Positions 50,560 to 59,649 of a stretch of 64,000 nt of DNA are shown here, piece by piece. Origin of the DNA: Paenibacillus albidus. GTDB lineage: Bacteria; Bacillota; Bacilli; Paenibacillales; Paenibacillaceae. The notes beneath the pieces are model-generated. The model worked only from the letters and a program-made list of their open reading frames with translations. It made no database searches and had not been told where the DNA came from. The position numbers and the translations under genes are program-made. Numbering within the stretch: the stretch's first letter is position 1; every line of letters starts with the position of its first letter. The stretch spans positions 1-64,000 of the forward strand of contig NZ_BMKR01000012.1 in NCBI RefSeq assembly GCF_014644435.1. The letters run 5' to 3'.

Positions 50560-51231
50560 ATGTTTAAAATTTTCGGGTTTATTTTCTTGTGGAGAATCAT
50601 CGGCAATCCTTTTGTGGCCCTGATCATTCTATTCGCCATATTGTATCTTCTGGACCGGCGTTATGTGGGAATCTTTCCCAGCATCACCAAACCCTTTCGC
50701 AGAATGCGTCAAATCTCCAAATTACGGACCGCTGTATCTCTGAACCCGAATGATGTCTCCTCCAAATTCGAACTGGCCAGACTGCTATCGGAACGCAAGA
50801 AATATAAAGAAGCCCAGCCGATATTGCACCAAATTGAAGACCGTTATGAACAATCGGCTGAATATTGGGTTGAACTGGGGCAAGTGAATCTGAAGCTTGG
50901 ACAGACAGCCGAAGGTGAAGCCCAAATCCTGCAGGGACTGGACATCAACCGCAAGGCGCAATATGGGCAGCCGTACCTCCGCCTGGCCGAAACCTTCCGT
51001 CACACAGACCGGGACAAAGCCCTTCGGTACGTAAGCGAGTTCCAGGAGATTCAATCCTCTTCCAGTGAGGCCTATTACCTGGCCGGCTCCATGTTCAAGG
51101 CCCTCGGCAGAGAAGAGGATGCCAAACGCGCATTTGCCGAGTCCATCGCCATCTACCGTTCTCTCCCCAAATATAAGAAACGCCAGGAACGCGGCTGGGC
51201 GTTGCGCAGTTTTTTCGCCAAAATGAGATAA
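50560..51231 (+). CDS. TPR-repeat membrane-anchored protein
   Basis: This 223-residue protein has an N-terminal hydrophobic helix (about 5-30), then tetratricopeptide-like helical pairs (about 62-195: DVSSKFELARLLSERKKYKEA; EYWVELGQVNLKLGQTAEGEA; EAYYLAGSMFKALGREEDA). It is probably a membrane-attached scaffold. GGAGGGAAATC precedes the ATG. It is monocistronic, and the inverted repeats of the following IS remnant may provide its terminator. No specific partner can be named. Confidence 0.83.
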   Translation: MFKIFGFIFLWRIIGNPFVALIILFAILYLLDRRYVGIFPSITKPFRRMRQISKLRTAVSLNPNDVSSKFELARLLSERKKYKEAQPILHQIEDRYEQSAEYWVELGQVNLKLGQTAEGEAQILQGLDINRKAQYGQPYLRLAETFRHTDRDKALRYVSEFQEIQSSSSEAYYLAGSMFKALGREEDAKRAFAESIAIYRSLPKYKKRQERGWALRSFFAKMR

Positions 51232-51259
51232 AACGGATTACATACACTAAAGGCAAAAA

Positions 51260-51513
51260 GGGGCTGTCCCATAAACCATGAAATGGCTGCTTGGGATAGC
51301 CCTTATTTTTGAGTAGGATATACGTGAGTATTTGGTGAGAACGCTCCGCAAACGGACCGTTGTTTCAAATGCTCACCAAAGTCATTATTTACGTCTACAC
51401 CCAACGTGTCTATTCTTCCCGACAAATTGCCAAAGCCGTCGAAGCAAGCCACTGGCTTTAGAATTAGTAAGGCTGTCTCATTCGTAAGGAAAATCTACTT
51501 TTAGGACAGCCCC
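51260..51513 (+). mobile_element. Internally deleted IS1182-family element
   Basis: GGGGCTGTCC (51260-51269) and its exact complement GGACAGCCCC (51504-51513) mark the ends of a 254-base remnant. A 28-codon piece reading TKVIIYVYTQRVYSSRQIAK matches the start of IS1182-family transposases (DUF772), then ends in a stop. Most of the transposase is gone. The left end folds with an internal TGGGATAGCCC into a hairpin followed by TTATTTTT, which could terminate the TPR gene. The rest of 51232-51566 shows no other gene. Confidence 0.8.
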
Positions 51514-51566
51514 CTTGCTCTTTCCGGCTGTCTTTTCTCCGGTGTGCTTCAATATAATGAAATGAA

Positions 51567-52682
51567 TTATTCTACAGGTACTGTAATTTCCAGCTCAGGA
51601 ATATATATTTTTTCCCCTTCAGCATCTCGAGTTAGCACTTTAACCGTCACCGACTTCGGCAGTGTCTCAAAAGGCTCCCAAGAGACGGAATAGCTTAACA
51701 CCTCATCATCTCCTGTCCCGTTGCCGCCAATCCACTTCATGGTTCTTCCCTGGTCATCCATGATCTCAAATTCAATGTTGAGGAAATCGCCAGCTGTTTT
51801 ATATTTATCTGGAATTCTCTTCATAAAGTCACGGATGTCTTCACCTTGTTCACCCTTGATCTCGGCCACCAGACGTGTCGTAGTCCGGCTAAGTTCAATT
51901 CGATTCAATTTCAGATGGATATGATCATGGGATTTGCTGACTTCAGGTGTCAGTACAACGTCGTTCAGCGTGTTTTTAGTGACCGGCAGTTGGAACTCAA
52001 ATTTCTGCTCTAGTTGCGGGATGAAAACGACCATACCCAATTCGAACTCGTCGGGTATTTGTAAATTGGGCGATTCAAATGTGGTCACAATAATCGAATT
52101 CGGGGCCTGATCCCCTCCGGAAGCAACACCCCAACCGGTATTAACCTGCTCTCCATTGATGTAGAAATCGATATTTGCAACCAGACCCTCTTCCGAAACA
52201 CTGTCCTTTATCCACCAATCCATAAAGGACTGCTTATTCTTCTCGGCCATTTCACGGCTTAAGACGACAGACAAACGACTGCCATCATACATGAGCTCCG
52301 AGACACGAAGGGTCCAGCCTTGATGAGTCACGCTCTGATTAACGTCTGTAGTCACACCTTGTTCACTGGCTGCCTGGAGTCCCAAATCCCCGGCCAGCTT
52401 AAATACACTCTCCACCAGGGGGATCTGCTTCAGGGTTAAGGCCATCGCGGGTGAGATGAAGCCGGAGCCGATAAGTAGAATCCCTCCGACAGCAGCATAA
52501 GCCGCCACTATCATGACACGACGCAGCCAGCTCCGCTTTTTGAGAACCTGCATCTGCTCCGTCGAAACATCACCAAGCATCCGGTAAGTCTGATCCATAC
52601 GACAACGGACGCTCTCCGGCAGCTTATCGATCCACGGTTCTTTCAGACGATCCAGTTTCTGCTCAAATTCAACTTGATTCAT
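51567..52682 (-). CDS. Anti-sigma factor, DUF4179 family
   Basis: This 371-residue protein has a cytosolic N-terminal part (about 1-48), one transmembrane helix (about 50-75: VMIVAAYAAVGGILLIGSGF) and a large extracellular DUF4179 domain (about 105-368, conserved near GWTLRVSELMYDGSRLSVVL). It overlaps the sigma factor gene by four bases (ATGA), as sigma/anti-sigma pairs do. It presumably holds the ECF sigma factor at the membrane until a surface signal releases it. The signal is unknown. Confidence 0.88.
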   Translation of the reverse strand: MNQVEFEQKLDRLKEPWIDKLPESVRCRMDQTYRMLGDVSTEQMQVLKKRSWLRRVMIVAAYAAVGGILLIGSGFISPAMALTLKQIPLVESVFKLAGDLGLQAASEQGVTTDVNQSVTHQGWTLRVSELMYDGSRLSVVLSREMAEKNKQSFMDWWIKDSVSEEGLVANIDFYINGEQVNTGWGVASGGDQAPNSIIVTTFESPNLQIPDEFELGMVVFIPQLEQKFEFQLPVTKNTLNDVVLTPEVSKSHDHIHLKLNRIELSRTTTRLVAEIKGEQGEDIRDFMKRIPDKYKTAGDFLNIEFEIMDDQGRTMKWIGGNGTGDDEVLSYSVSWEPFETLPKSVTVKVLTRDAEGEKIYIPELEITVPVE

Positions 52683-53212
52683 AAGTACAGCTTCCTTTCC
52701 ACGGGATCTGCAAGGGATTGATACAGGATCTTTCGGGCCCGGTGAAGCCTTGTCTTCACAGCACTCCCGGACATTTCGAGAATATCGGCAATCTGCTGAA
52801 GCGGCAGATCCTGATAATAATGGAGGATCACGATCGTGCGCGAGGTCTCATCCAGGTGGTCGATCGAATCGCGCAGATCGATGTGATCCGCCTCAGCAGC
52901 ACCGCCAATACTGGCCGGAGGTTCCGCCATTGCAACTGTCCGTGCTCGTTTACGCAGAATTATATTGCATTCATTGATTAGAATACGAAACAACCATGTC
53001 TTGAAATAACGTGTGTGCTCCAGTGAAGTCAGTCCTTTGTAAGCTCTCAGTACGGATTCCTGCATGGCATTAGCACAATCCTCATCTTTTTTCAGAATCG
53101 ATTTAGCCACATTATACAGAGGCATTTCCAAGGTTTGGACCAAATGTATAAAGGCGTCCTTGTCCCCCTTTTGAGCCCGCTTTACCCATGTTTCCTGCTC
53201 TTGCGAATCCAA
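52679..53212 (-). CDS. ECF-family RNA polymerase sigma factor
   Basis: This 177-residue sigma-70 family factor has region 2 (GDKDAFIHLVQTLEMPLYNVAKSI, then FKTWLFRILINECN) and region 4 (LPLQQIADILEMSGSAVKTRLHRARKIL). It starts at TTG 53212, with GGAGACGG upstream. It is encoded with a DUF4179 anti-sigma factor. An ECF-type promoter (53275-53305) in front of it suggests positive autoregulation. The same promoter pattern precedes the SLH gene at 10820, a candidate regulon member. Confidence 0.92.
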   Translation of the reverse strand: MDSQEQETWVKRAQKGDKDAFIHLVQTLEMPLYNVAKSILKKDEDCANAMQESVLRAYKGLTSLEHTRYFKTWLFRILINECNIILRKRARTVAMAEPPASIGGAAEADHIDLRDSIDHLDETSRTIVILHYYQDLPLQQIADILEMSGSAVKTRLHRARKILYQSLADPVERKLYL

Positions 53213-53274
53213 ATGTCCGTCTCCTTCCTCCCAGCCCGGCTGATGCCGGCCTATCTCCCCTCTCTTTGCAGCAG

Positions 53275-53305
53275 ATTAGATGCCGGAGGAACGTAAAAGG
53301 TTACA
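53275..53305 (-). promoter_or_regulatory. Autoregulatory ECF promoter
   Basis: On the minus strand TGTAACCTTTT (53295-53305) is followed at ECF spacing by CATCTAAT (53275-53282). A TGTAACC -35 with a CGTCTAA-like -10 is a known ECF pattern in Bacillota. Confidence 0.65.
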
Positions 53306-53358
53306 TATTCCAGTAACTTCTCAATATCTGCTCCAATTGTTATCTATACAATACAAAA

Positions 53359-53390
53359 ACCGCAAGCTCTCATAAAAGAGAACTTACGGT
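53359..53390 (-). terminator. Terminator of the MarR-MMPL operon
   Basis: ACCGCAAGCTCTC (53359-53371) pairs with GAGAACTTACGGT (53378-53390) with one or two mismatches. On the minus strand it is followed by TTTTTG. Confidence 0.85.
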
Positions 53391-53424
53391 TGTATTACTA
53401 TCTATAGAGCCTATGATTCCTTCA

Positions 53425-56400
53425 TTACATATCAAATGTTTTCGGCTTTTCTTCACCCGCACTGGCCGGGAAAGGCCACCAGTTCGCCCGCCCGAACATC
53501 CGCACCATCACCGGCACGAAAAATGGCAGGAAGATAAAGGCATACAGCGCCAACCCCACCAGAACAACTGTGGCGATCTGCATCATCGACAATACACCGG
53601 AAGGGTACATCGAGGCAAAAGTACCGCCCAGAATAACTACAGCAGACAAAATGACAGTCCCCATATTACGCATAGCGTGGAGAATGGCTTCACGCACATC
53701 CCAGGTTTTGTTCTCGTTGAAGCGGGCCATCAGGAAGATACTATAGTCCACACCAAGCGCCACCAGCATGACGAAGCTGAAGAATGGTGTAGTCCAGGTA
53801 ATCCCTGCATATCCCAGCAGGTTCCCAAAGATCGCCTCGGTCACACCCAAAGCTGTAAAGTAAGTAATCAGCAGAGAGACAATCAGATACACCGGCATGA
53901 TTATGGAGCGGAGCAGCAGGACCAGAATGATGAAAATGCCGCCCAGCATCAAAACAACTGTCCGTGTATAGTCTTCGTTGGATATTTTCTGCAAATCGCT
54001 GTAGGTGCTGGTCACCCCGCTTATTGCTGTTTCCGCATTCTCAAGTTTTGTATCCTTGACCGCACGGTCTACCGCAGCCTGAAGATCATCCATGCTGTCG
54101 ATCGCTTCCGAGCTGTAAGGATTATAGGAGAAGACTACGTCCAGTGTCATAACTTTACGGTCATCCGACAAGTAGTTGTCAAACACCTGCTGGATGGCTT
54201 CGGCTTCCAGCGCCTCTGCCGGCACCAGGAATCCGCTCAGCTCGTCATCCTTGGCGGCTTGAATCTGGCCCAGGTAGTCCTGCGCTGAATTTAAACCTCC
54301 GCTGATTTGCTTCAGACCTTCCGCGCTTTGGCTTAAGCCCGAAGTCAATTCACCCAGTTGTCCTGTCAGTTCGCCGAACCCGTCAACCAGCTGCTGCTGG
54401 CCGCCCTGCAATTGATCCAGTCCACCCTTAAGGGACGGGATTTGATCCACAATCTGACCCTGGCCTGCGGCGGCCTGGTTCAGACCGGTTTGCAGCTGGC
54501 CAATTCCGGCCGCGAGCTTCGTGAGCCCTTCGGCCAGCGCCGATTGACCGGCAACCGCCTTGGCATAACCACTGTTGGCTTCGTTAAGCCCGGCGGCAGC
54601 ACCTTTCAGCTGCTCCGTAATCTGGCCCAGACCGGCGGCCAGCTTCGTCGCGCCCGCACCTGTCTGGGTAACCGTCCCTTTGATCGTCTGATAATCGGCG
54701 TTCTGCAGCAGATCCGGATGGCTGGTTTCAAGCCCCGTAAAGGAAGCATTTAGGCCGCTCAAGGCCACCGCAACTCCCTGCAGCTGCTGATGAATCTGTC
54801 CAAGTCCGCCATCCAGCGCAGTCAAACCGCTGCCGATTTGCTTGTAGCCTTGCAGCAGCCCGGCATTCGCAGCCGCCAATTGCTTGGCACTGGCAGCAGC
54901 TTGCTGGAGACCCGCTTTAATCTCTCCGGCTCCGGCAGAACCGCTTCGGATACCTTGCTCAATCTTGGATAAACCTTCGCCCAAAGCGGTCACACCTGCC
55001 TTAAGCTTCACGGTTCCTTCGGTAAGTTTGGCGCTGCCGGACACCGCCTCGTTCAGCTTCGGCGCGTTGGAGCTTAGCTGCTTGCTCGCATCCGACAACC
55101 CGCCCTGAATCTTCGTCAGTCCTGCGCTCGATTGTTCCAGCCCGTCGGATAAAGCGGCCACCTGGGTCGGAATCAGGAAATCATTGATTTCCTCACCTGC
55201 CGGACGCGACAAGCTGCGGACTGACTTCACGCCGTCAACCTTCGCAAGCTCGCGGCTGATTTTCTCCGCAAGGCCCATATATTCTGCAGTATCCATCTTG
55301 TCATCATTTTTGATGATGATCTTGCCGGGCATTGACTCCCCCGGACCAAAGCTTTCGGAGATGATATTGAACCCTTTGACCGAAGCATAGTTCGGGCCAA
55401 TCTCATCCATGCTGTTAAAGGACAGCTTGCCGTCATACGTAACAAGAAACGGAATAACTACTGCCGCCACGATCAGCAGCGCAGCCCATGGTCTTTTTAG
55501 AGAAAAGGAGCCTGCAGCCCCCCATATCCGGCTTTCGCTATGCTCCAGCTTGCCGCGTGAAGGCCAGAACAGCCTTTTGCCCAGAACAGCCATAAAGAAC
55601 GGAACAACCGTGACCAGGGCAAGCAGCATCACAGCAATCCCCACCGCCACTGCTACGGCAGAACGGTATAATACGAACTGGGAGAAACCAATCGCCACGA
55701 AACCCACAAATACAGCCAGCCCCGAATAAAATACAGTGCCGCCTGCCTTGCGGTAAGTCTCTATAATGGCACTTTTGGTATCCTCCGAGCTCATTAATTC
55801 TTCCTTGAACCTGCTGATCAGCAGGATGCAGTAATCCGTACCAATCCCGAACAGTACCGCCACCATAAAGATCTGGGTGAAGGTCGACAACGGGAAATCG
55901 AAGCGGTCCACCAAAAACGCCACCAGTGACTGGGCCACAATATAACTGAGTCCCACCGTAAGCAGCGGTACAAACGGAGCTACAAAAGACCGGAATACCA
56001 CAAATAGGATGAGCAATATAAATACAACCGTGATATACTCCGATTTCTTTAACCCGGCTTCCGAGCTGGCAATCGTATCCTCGGTAATCAAACCTTCACT
56101 GGTCAAATAATGGTCAACACTGACCTCTTTCAGCAGCGCATCCATTTTCTCCGGCAGCGCCTTAACTGCCTCTTCGCCGCCTTCGACCATCAAAGCCACC
56201 ATAACCGTCTTGCCATCCTTGGCAATCAGCGTATCAGCCAGCTCACTTTGCGAAAAAGGTTCCGTAATCGAATCAATATGTAACGTTTCCTTGTTCTCCG
56301 CCAGCTTGTTGATCCCCTGCTGTATGCTTGCGGTTCCTTCTGTGCCGAGGCCTTGCGGATTGTTGAATACAAGCGCCACCTGGTGCAGGGTTTCCCCGCC

Positions 56401-56583
56401 TTTCGCTTCGGCCACCTCATTCATAATCTCAGCGGCTCTGGAGGAGGTATATCCGTCCGGAACCGAAATTTGCCCCTTCTCGCGCACCAGGTCGGACATT
56501 GCCGGCGCTGTCATAAAGAGAACAACGGCTGCTGCGATCCAGACTGCAATAACCGCCCATCTTGCTTTTAATATCGTATTCAA
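53425..56583 (-). CDS. MMPL-family RND transporter with long repeat domain
   Basis: This 1052-residue membrane exporter has two six-helix halves (about 1-370 and 860-1045), each with an MMPL segment such as FGIGTDYCILLISRFKEE and LGVDYSIFLMARFNE. Between them lies an extracellular domain of about 480 residues. It contains many degenerate LxxGLxxL and AGLGQI repeats like those of YhgE/Pip proteins, suggesting a long coiled structure through the wall. The start TTG overlaps the MarR stop (TTGA). With its MarR partner it probably exports lipids or drugs. The cargo is unknown. Confidence 0.88.
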   Translation of the reverse strand: MNTILKARWAVIAVWIAAAVVLFMTAPAMSDLVREKGQISVPDGYTSSRAAEIMNEVAEAKGGETLHQVALVFNNPQGLGTEGTASIQQGINKLAENKETLHIDSITEPFSQSELADTLIAKDGKTVMVALMVEGGEEAVKALPEKMDALLKEVSVDHYLTSEGLITEDTIASSEAGLKKSEYITVVFILLILFVVFRSFVAPFVPLLTVGLSYIVAQSLVAFLVDRFDFPLSTFTQIFMVAVLFGIGTDYCILLISRFKEELMSSEDTKSAIIETYRKAGGTVFYSGLAVFVGFVAIGFSQFVLYRSAVAVAVGIAVMLLALVTVVPFFMAVLGKRLFWPSRGKLEHSESRIWGAAGSFSLKRPWAALLIVAAVVIPFLVTYDGKLSFNSMDEIGPNYASVKGFNIISESFGPGESMPGKIIIKNDDKMDTAEYMGLAEKISRELAKVDGVKSVRSLSRPAGEEINDFLIPTQVAALSDGLEQSSAGLTKIQGGLSDASKQLSSNAPKLNEAVSGSAKLTEGTVKLKAGVTALGEGLSKIEQGIRSGSAGAGEIKAGLQQAAASAKQLAAANAGLLQGYKQIGSGLTALDGGLGQIHQQLQGVAVALSGLNASFTGLETSHPDLLQNADYQTIKGTVTQTGAGATKLAAGLGQITEQLKGAAAGLNEANSGYAKAVAGQSALAEGLTKLAAGIGQLQTGLNQAAAGQGQIVDQIPSLKGGLDQLQGGQQQLVDGFGELTGQLGELTSGLSQSAEGLKQISGGLNSAQDYLGQIQAAKDDELSGFLVPAEALEAEAIQQVFDNYLSDDRKVMTLDVVFSYNPYSSEAIDSMDDLQAAVDRAVKDTKLENAETAISGVTSTYSDLQKISNEDYTRTVVLMLGGIFIILVLLLRSIIMPVYLIVSLLITYFTALGVTEAIFGNLLGYAGITWTTPFFSFVMLVALGVDYSIFLMARFNENKTWDVREAILHAMRNMGTVILSAVVILGGTFASMYPSGVLSMMQIATVVLVGLALYAFIFLPFFVPVMVRMFGRANWWPFPASAGEEKPKTFDM

Positions 56584-57032
56584 TTTTTGCTCCCCCCCGG
56601 CTCCTGCATTAAATGGCCCAGTCTTTCAAACATCATAATAAACTTCTCAATATCCTTTTCGTCAAAGTGGGAAAAATAAGGAGAAACAACCTCCATCACC
56701 TGCTTCTCTGCCGCTTCATACGTACTCCGGCCAAGCTCCGTCATCGACAGATAGACTTGCCGCCGGTCGCTCTCATCGCGTGTGCGTTCTATAAATCCCG
56801 CTTCCGAGAGCCGGTTGATGATGGCTGTAATGGAGCTTTTGCCCACGGCGAAGGATTCCGCCAGATAAGTGGACGTGCACAGCTCCTGCCCGTTAATCAG
56901 TCTCAGAATCAGATATTGGTCATTGGTTAAACCGGCAGCAATGCTGTCCCTGATCTGGGCGTTAATCCGTCTTGTCACAATCAGGTATGCATCGAGATAC
57001 CGGTTAATCCAGCGCGCGGCTTCTTCATTCAA
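56580..57032 (-). CDS. MarR-family transcriptional regulator
   Basis: This 150-residue winged-helix regulator has LTNDQYLILRLINGQ, a recognition region SYLAESFAVGKSSITAIINRL and the wing RTRDESDRRQVYLSMTELG. It starts with TTG at 57032 behind AAGGAGGG. It overlaps the MMPL gene by four bases, so it most likely represses its own operon. The ligand is unknown. Confidence 0.92.
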   Translation of the reverse strand: MNEEAARWINRYLDAYLIVTRRINAQIRDSIAAGLTNDQYLILRLINGQELCTSTYLAESFAVGKSSITAIINRLSEAGFIERTRDESDRRQVYLSMTELGRSTYEAAEKQVMEVVSPYFSHFDEKDIEKFIMMFERLGHLMQEPGGSKN

Positions 57033-57165
57033 TTTAAGACCCTCCTTGCCCTAATAATAGTTCATGTGTAGAACAGTTCTACTGTAAAACTATATTATTC
57101 ATAAAAAAAAGTCAATCCATTTCCAAGTCGATTCCTTTTCTTAAGTTCCGACTCCAAATACAAAA

Positions 57166-57198
57166 GGCAGGCCGGGTTCTAAGATCACCCAGCCTGCC
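57166..57198 (-). terminator. Terminator of rpiA-vanZ-GNAT operon
   Basis: GGCAGGCCGGGT (57166-57177) pairs with ACCCAGCCTGCC (57187-57198) with one mismatch. On the minus strand it is followed by TTTTG. Confidence 0.85.
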
Positions 57199-57222
57199 AT
57201 TGTATGCAGAAATTCACAGCTT

Positions 57223-57663
57223 TTATTCCTCATCCTCAAATTCTTCAACTTCATATACACAGCGGAACATCTCAATGCCTGCGGTATTCTCGCCAAGGCT
57301 GTAGACCATAAAACCCAAGGCACGGTAAAAATCGGCCGCCACCTCATCTTCGGTTTCCGCCAGCACATACCGGGGCTGGTGCACCGTCAGCAGCTCCAGG
57401 ATCATTCCGCGTGCGTAACCTTTGCCCCGATTCTCCGGAAGGACCGCAATATGACGGATAACCAAGGAACCGTCTTCCGTCTCCTCATACCCTATCAGAC
57501 CCAGCAGGAGACCTTCGTCTTCCCAGCCTTTTAATTGCAGCGGGGATTGTCCCGCGTATTCAGCCGAAATTCCTGCCAGTTCCTCCGGTTCTTCAATTAA
57601 CGCGTAGACTAACAGTTCGTCCACTTCGGGAGTTCCGATTCTTGTCTTCAAATCAATCAGCAT
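57223..57663 (-). CDS. GNAT-family N-acetyltransferase
   Basis: This 146-residue acetyltransferase has the acetyl-CoA motif VLPENRGKGYARGMI (about residues 74-88), followed by the family's C-terminal AADFYRALGFMVYSLGE. An acidic tail (VEEFEDEE) is present. AGGAAGGATCAT precedes the ATG, 10 bases after the VanZ stop. The acceptor is unknown. Confidence 0.85.
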   Translation of the reverse strand: MLIDLKTRIGTPEVDELLVYALIEEPEELAGISAEYAGQSPLQLKGWEDEGLLLGLIGYEETEDGSLVIRHIAVLPENRGKGYARGMILELLTVHQPRYVLAETEDEVAADFYRALGFMVYSLGENTAGIEMFRCVYEVEEFEDEE

Positions 57664-57673
57664 ATGATCCTTC

Positions 57674-58156
57674 CTATCTTCTTCTTATTCTTCTGCCTGC
57701 CTTCAGGAGGACACAGCCGGTCCATACACCCAGCATATTCAGCAGCAGGTCATCAATATCGAAGCTCCCTACCCGCAGAAGCATTTGCAGCGTTTCGAGC
57801 AGCAGAATACTCGGCACTACGGCCACCGCAATCCAGAACACGGACTGAAGGCGTGGCTTCAGCAGAGGCAACAGTATCCCGAACGGCACAAATACGGCTA
57901 CATTGCCAAGCAGGTTGACCAGCCGGCTTCCCAGTGTCAGTCCGTTCTCCAGGTTAAAAAAAAGCTTTATGGTCTTTAGCGGAACCAGGTTATAGTGCAG
58001 CGGTCCTCCGGTCCCGGCCTCACGGCCAAAACCGATAAACATCCAATAGACAACAGTAGCACTATACAGAGTCAGAATAACCCATGTCAATCCCCGCAGC
58101 GGCTGCCGGAGCCCCTTCCCCGGCCCTGAAAGAGCTCTCGTCCGAAGCTGTCCCAC
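57674..58156 (-). CDS. VanZ-family membrane protein
   Basis: This 160-residue protein has four hydrophobic segments and the VanZ family pattern (NLLGNVAVFVPFGILLPLL, then DIDDLLLNMLGVWTG). Outside resistance clusters, VanZ-like proteins are membrane proteins of uncertain role, and nothing here points to glycopeptide resistance. The start is a GTG two bases after the rpiA stop, with a weak GGCGGA site, so translation is coupled. Confidence 0.83.
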   Translation of the reverse strand: MGQLRTRALSGPGKGLRQPLRGLTWVILTLYSATVVYWMFIGFGREAGTGGPLHYNLVPLKTIKLFFNLENGLTLGSRLVNLLGNVAVFVPFGILLPLLKPRLQSVFWIAVAVVPSILLLETLQMLLRVGSFDIDDLLLNMLGVWTGCVLLKAGRRIRRR

Positions 58157-58158
58157 AA

Positions 58159-58845
58159 TTAAGCATTCCGCCGGGTAGTTATCACTTCGATGCTCCCGTC
58201 CTGTTTGCCTACTATTGCGAGATCCGCAATGCCGATGAACAGGCCATGCTCGACGACGCCGGGAATATTCTGCAAGGCGTTCGCCAGCTCTGGAGCCGAC
58301 TCTATGGCCTCAAAGCGGCAATCCGCGATATAATTCCCGTTGTCGCTCTTGTAGAGTTCTTCCCCACTGCGGCGCAGCTCGGGCTTGCAGCCCAGCTTGG
58401 CAATCTCCGCAACCGTCCACTCCCACGCAAAGGGAACCACTTCTACCGGCAACGGGAACTTGCCGAGTACCGCTACCGCCTTGCTTTCGTCTGCCACTAC
58501 AATCATCCGGCCGCTGTTGCTGGCGACAATCTTCTCCCGCAGCAGGGCGCCTCCGCCCCCTTTGATCAGCTGCAGCTCGCTGTCCAGCTCGTCCGCTCCG
58601 TCAATGGTCAGGTCGAGGCTGTCAATGTCTCCAAAAGACACCAGTGGAATCCCCAGTTCCCGCGCCTGATCTTCGGAAGCGCGTGAAGTAGCTACTGCAG
58701 TAATGTTCAACCCTTCCTGAACCCTTTGGCCCAGCTTGCGGATCGCCCAATAGGCGGTAGAGCCGGTGCCGAGGCCTACCTTCATGCCATCTTTAACATA
58801 TTCCACTGCTTTCTCTGCTGCCAGCTGCTTTACATTGAGACTCAT
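58159..58845 (-). CDS. rpiA: Ribose-5-phosphate isomerase A
   Basis: This 228-residue enzyme of the pentose phosphate pathway interconverts ribose-5-phosphate and ribulose-5-phosphate. GLGTGSTAYWAI binds the phosphate. The catalytic region DGADELDSELQLIKGGGGALLREKIV contains the aspartates, and a final KQDGSIEVITTRR is present. The ATG at 58845 is used (GGAGGG upstream), giving MSLNVKQLAAEKA. The frame is open 30 codons further but has no site. It leads the operon rpiA-vanZ-GNAT. Confidence 0.95.
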   Translation of the reverse strand: MSLNVKQLAAEKAVEYVKDGMKVGLGTGSTAYWAIRKLGQRVQEGLNITAVATSRASEDQARELGIPLVSFGDIDSLDLTIDGADELDSELQLIKGGGGALLREKIVASNSGRMIVVADESKAVAVLGKFPLPVEVVPFAWEWTVAEIAKLGCKPELRRSGEELYKSDNGNYIADCRFEAIESAPELANALQNIPGVVEHGLFIGIADLAIVGKQDGSIEVITTRRNA

Positions 58846-58917
58846 TTTTAACCCTCCATAGTTTCCGTTATAATGTAATAGAATGATCCCACACCATCCC
58901 CAGGAGGAATAGGCAAG

Positions 58918-59115
58918 ATGAGAAGCGAGAACCAAATAAAGTCCAAAATCAACGAACTAACCCTGCAGCAAAGATCCCTGGAATCCAGACTCGCTCCCTT
59001 AGCGGAGCAAGACCCTCAGCGGAATCAGCTGCAAATCCAAATGGAGCGGACCGAAGATATGATCATGATGCTGGAATGGGTCCTGAATGCCCCTGCCGGC
59101 AAATATCATGCTTAA
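58918..59115 (+). CDS. Small coiled-coil hypothetical protein
   Basis: This 65-residue protein is almost entirely a predicted coiled coil (KINELTLQQRSLESRLAPLA; IQMERTEDMIMMLEWVL). AGGAGGAATAGGCAAG precedes the ATG, a strong site. It is divergent from rpiA and convergent with the GNAT gene at 59124. The function is unknown; it may be an adaptor or oligomerising protein. Confidence 0.75.
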   Translation: MRSENQIKSKINELTLQQRSLESRLAPLAEQDPQRNQLQIQMERTEDMIMMLEWVLNAPAGKYHA

Positions 59116-59123
59116 GCGTCTTG

Positions 59124-59645
59124 TTAAGCCGGCAGTACCTTGCCATAGCATAGACTATCCGGGTCGCCTACATACGGCCCAAACAGCTCAATGGGGCTGT
59201 AGCCATGCTTCACGTACAGTCCGATGGCTTCCGGCTGCTTGATCCCGGTCTCCAGCAGAATCTCCCGATAACCTGCTGCGGCCGCTTTCTCTTCCAGATA
59301 TAGCAGCATGCGTGTGGCTATGCCCATGTTGCGGCAGTCCGGAGCTACATAAAAGCGTTTCAATTCCATGGCCGGGGCTTCTCCCGGCTTCCTGTCATGA
59401 AGCGGCCGCAACCCGCCGCAGCCTGCCGGCTTCCCGTCTGCATAGGCAACTACAAACGTCATTTCTTTGACCTTCGGGTCGTCAAAATCCACGACATAGA
59501 TGGTTTCATGCGGGTAACGCTCCACAAGCTCAACGTCCAGGTGCTCAATCAAGGCGCGCAGGTCCTTATTCACCGGTTCTACAAGTTCAAAATTCACTAG
59601 AGACAACTTGAAATACACTCCATTCTTTAAGGCGCAAGGCCGCAT
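59124..59645 (-). CDS. GNAT-family N-acetyltransferase
   Basis: This acetyltransferase of up to 173 residues has the acetyl-CoA loop VAPDCRNMGIATRMLLYLEEKAAAAG and the typical ETGIKQPEAIGLYVKHGY segment. The start is unsure: the ATG at 59645 follows the upstream stop by four bases without a ribosome site. A TTG at 59606 has GGAG in front and would give a product of 160 residues. It is the second gene of a two-gene operon. The acceptor is unknown. Confidence 0.84.
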   Translation of the reverse strand: MRPCALKNGVYFKLSLVNFELVEPVNKDLRALIEHLDVELVERYPHETIYVVDFDDPKVKEMTFVVAYADGKPAGCGGLRPLHDRKPGEAPAMELKRFYVAPDCRNMGIATRMLLYLEEKAAAAGYREILLETGIKQPEAIGLYVKHGYSPIELFGPYVGDPDSLCYGKVLPA

Positions 59646-59649
59646 AAAA

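Noticed and set aside
53413..54288. 291-codon plus-strand frame at the end of the MMPL gene
   Set aside because: His/Gln-rich antisense translation of a real gene; no domain and no ribosome site.
57674..58156. Glycopeptide-resistance vanZ
   Set aside because: The VanZ domain is widespread in Bacillota; no vanHAX genes are nearby and the operon partner is rpiA.
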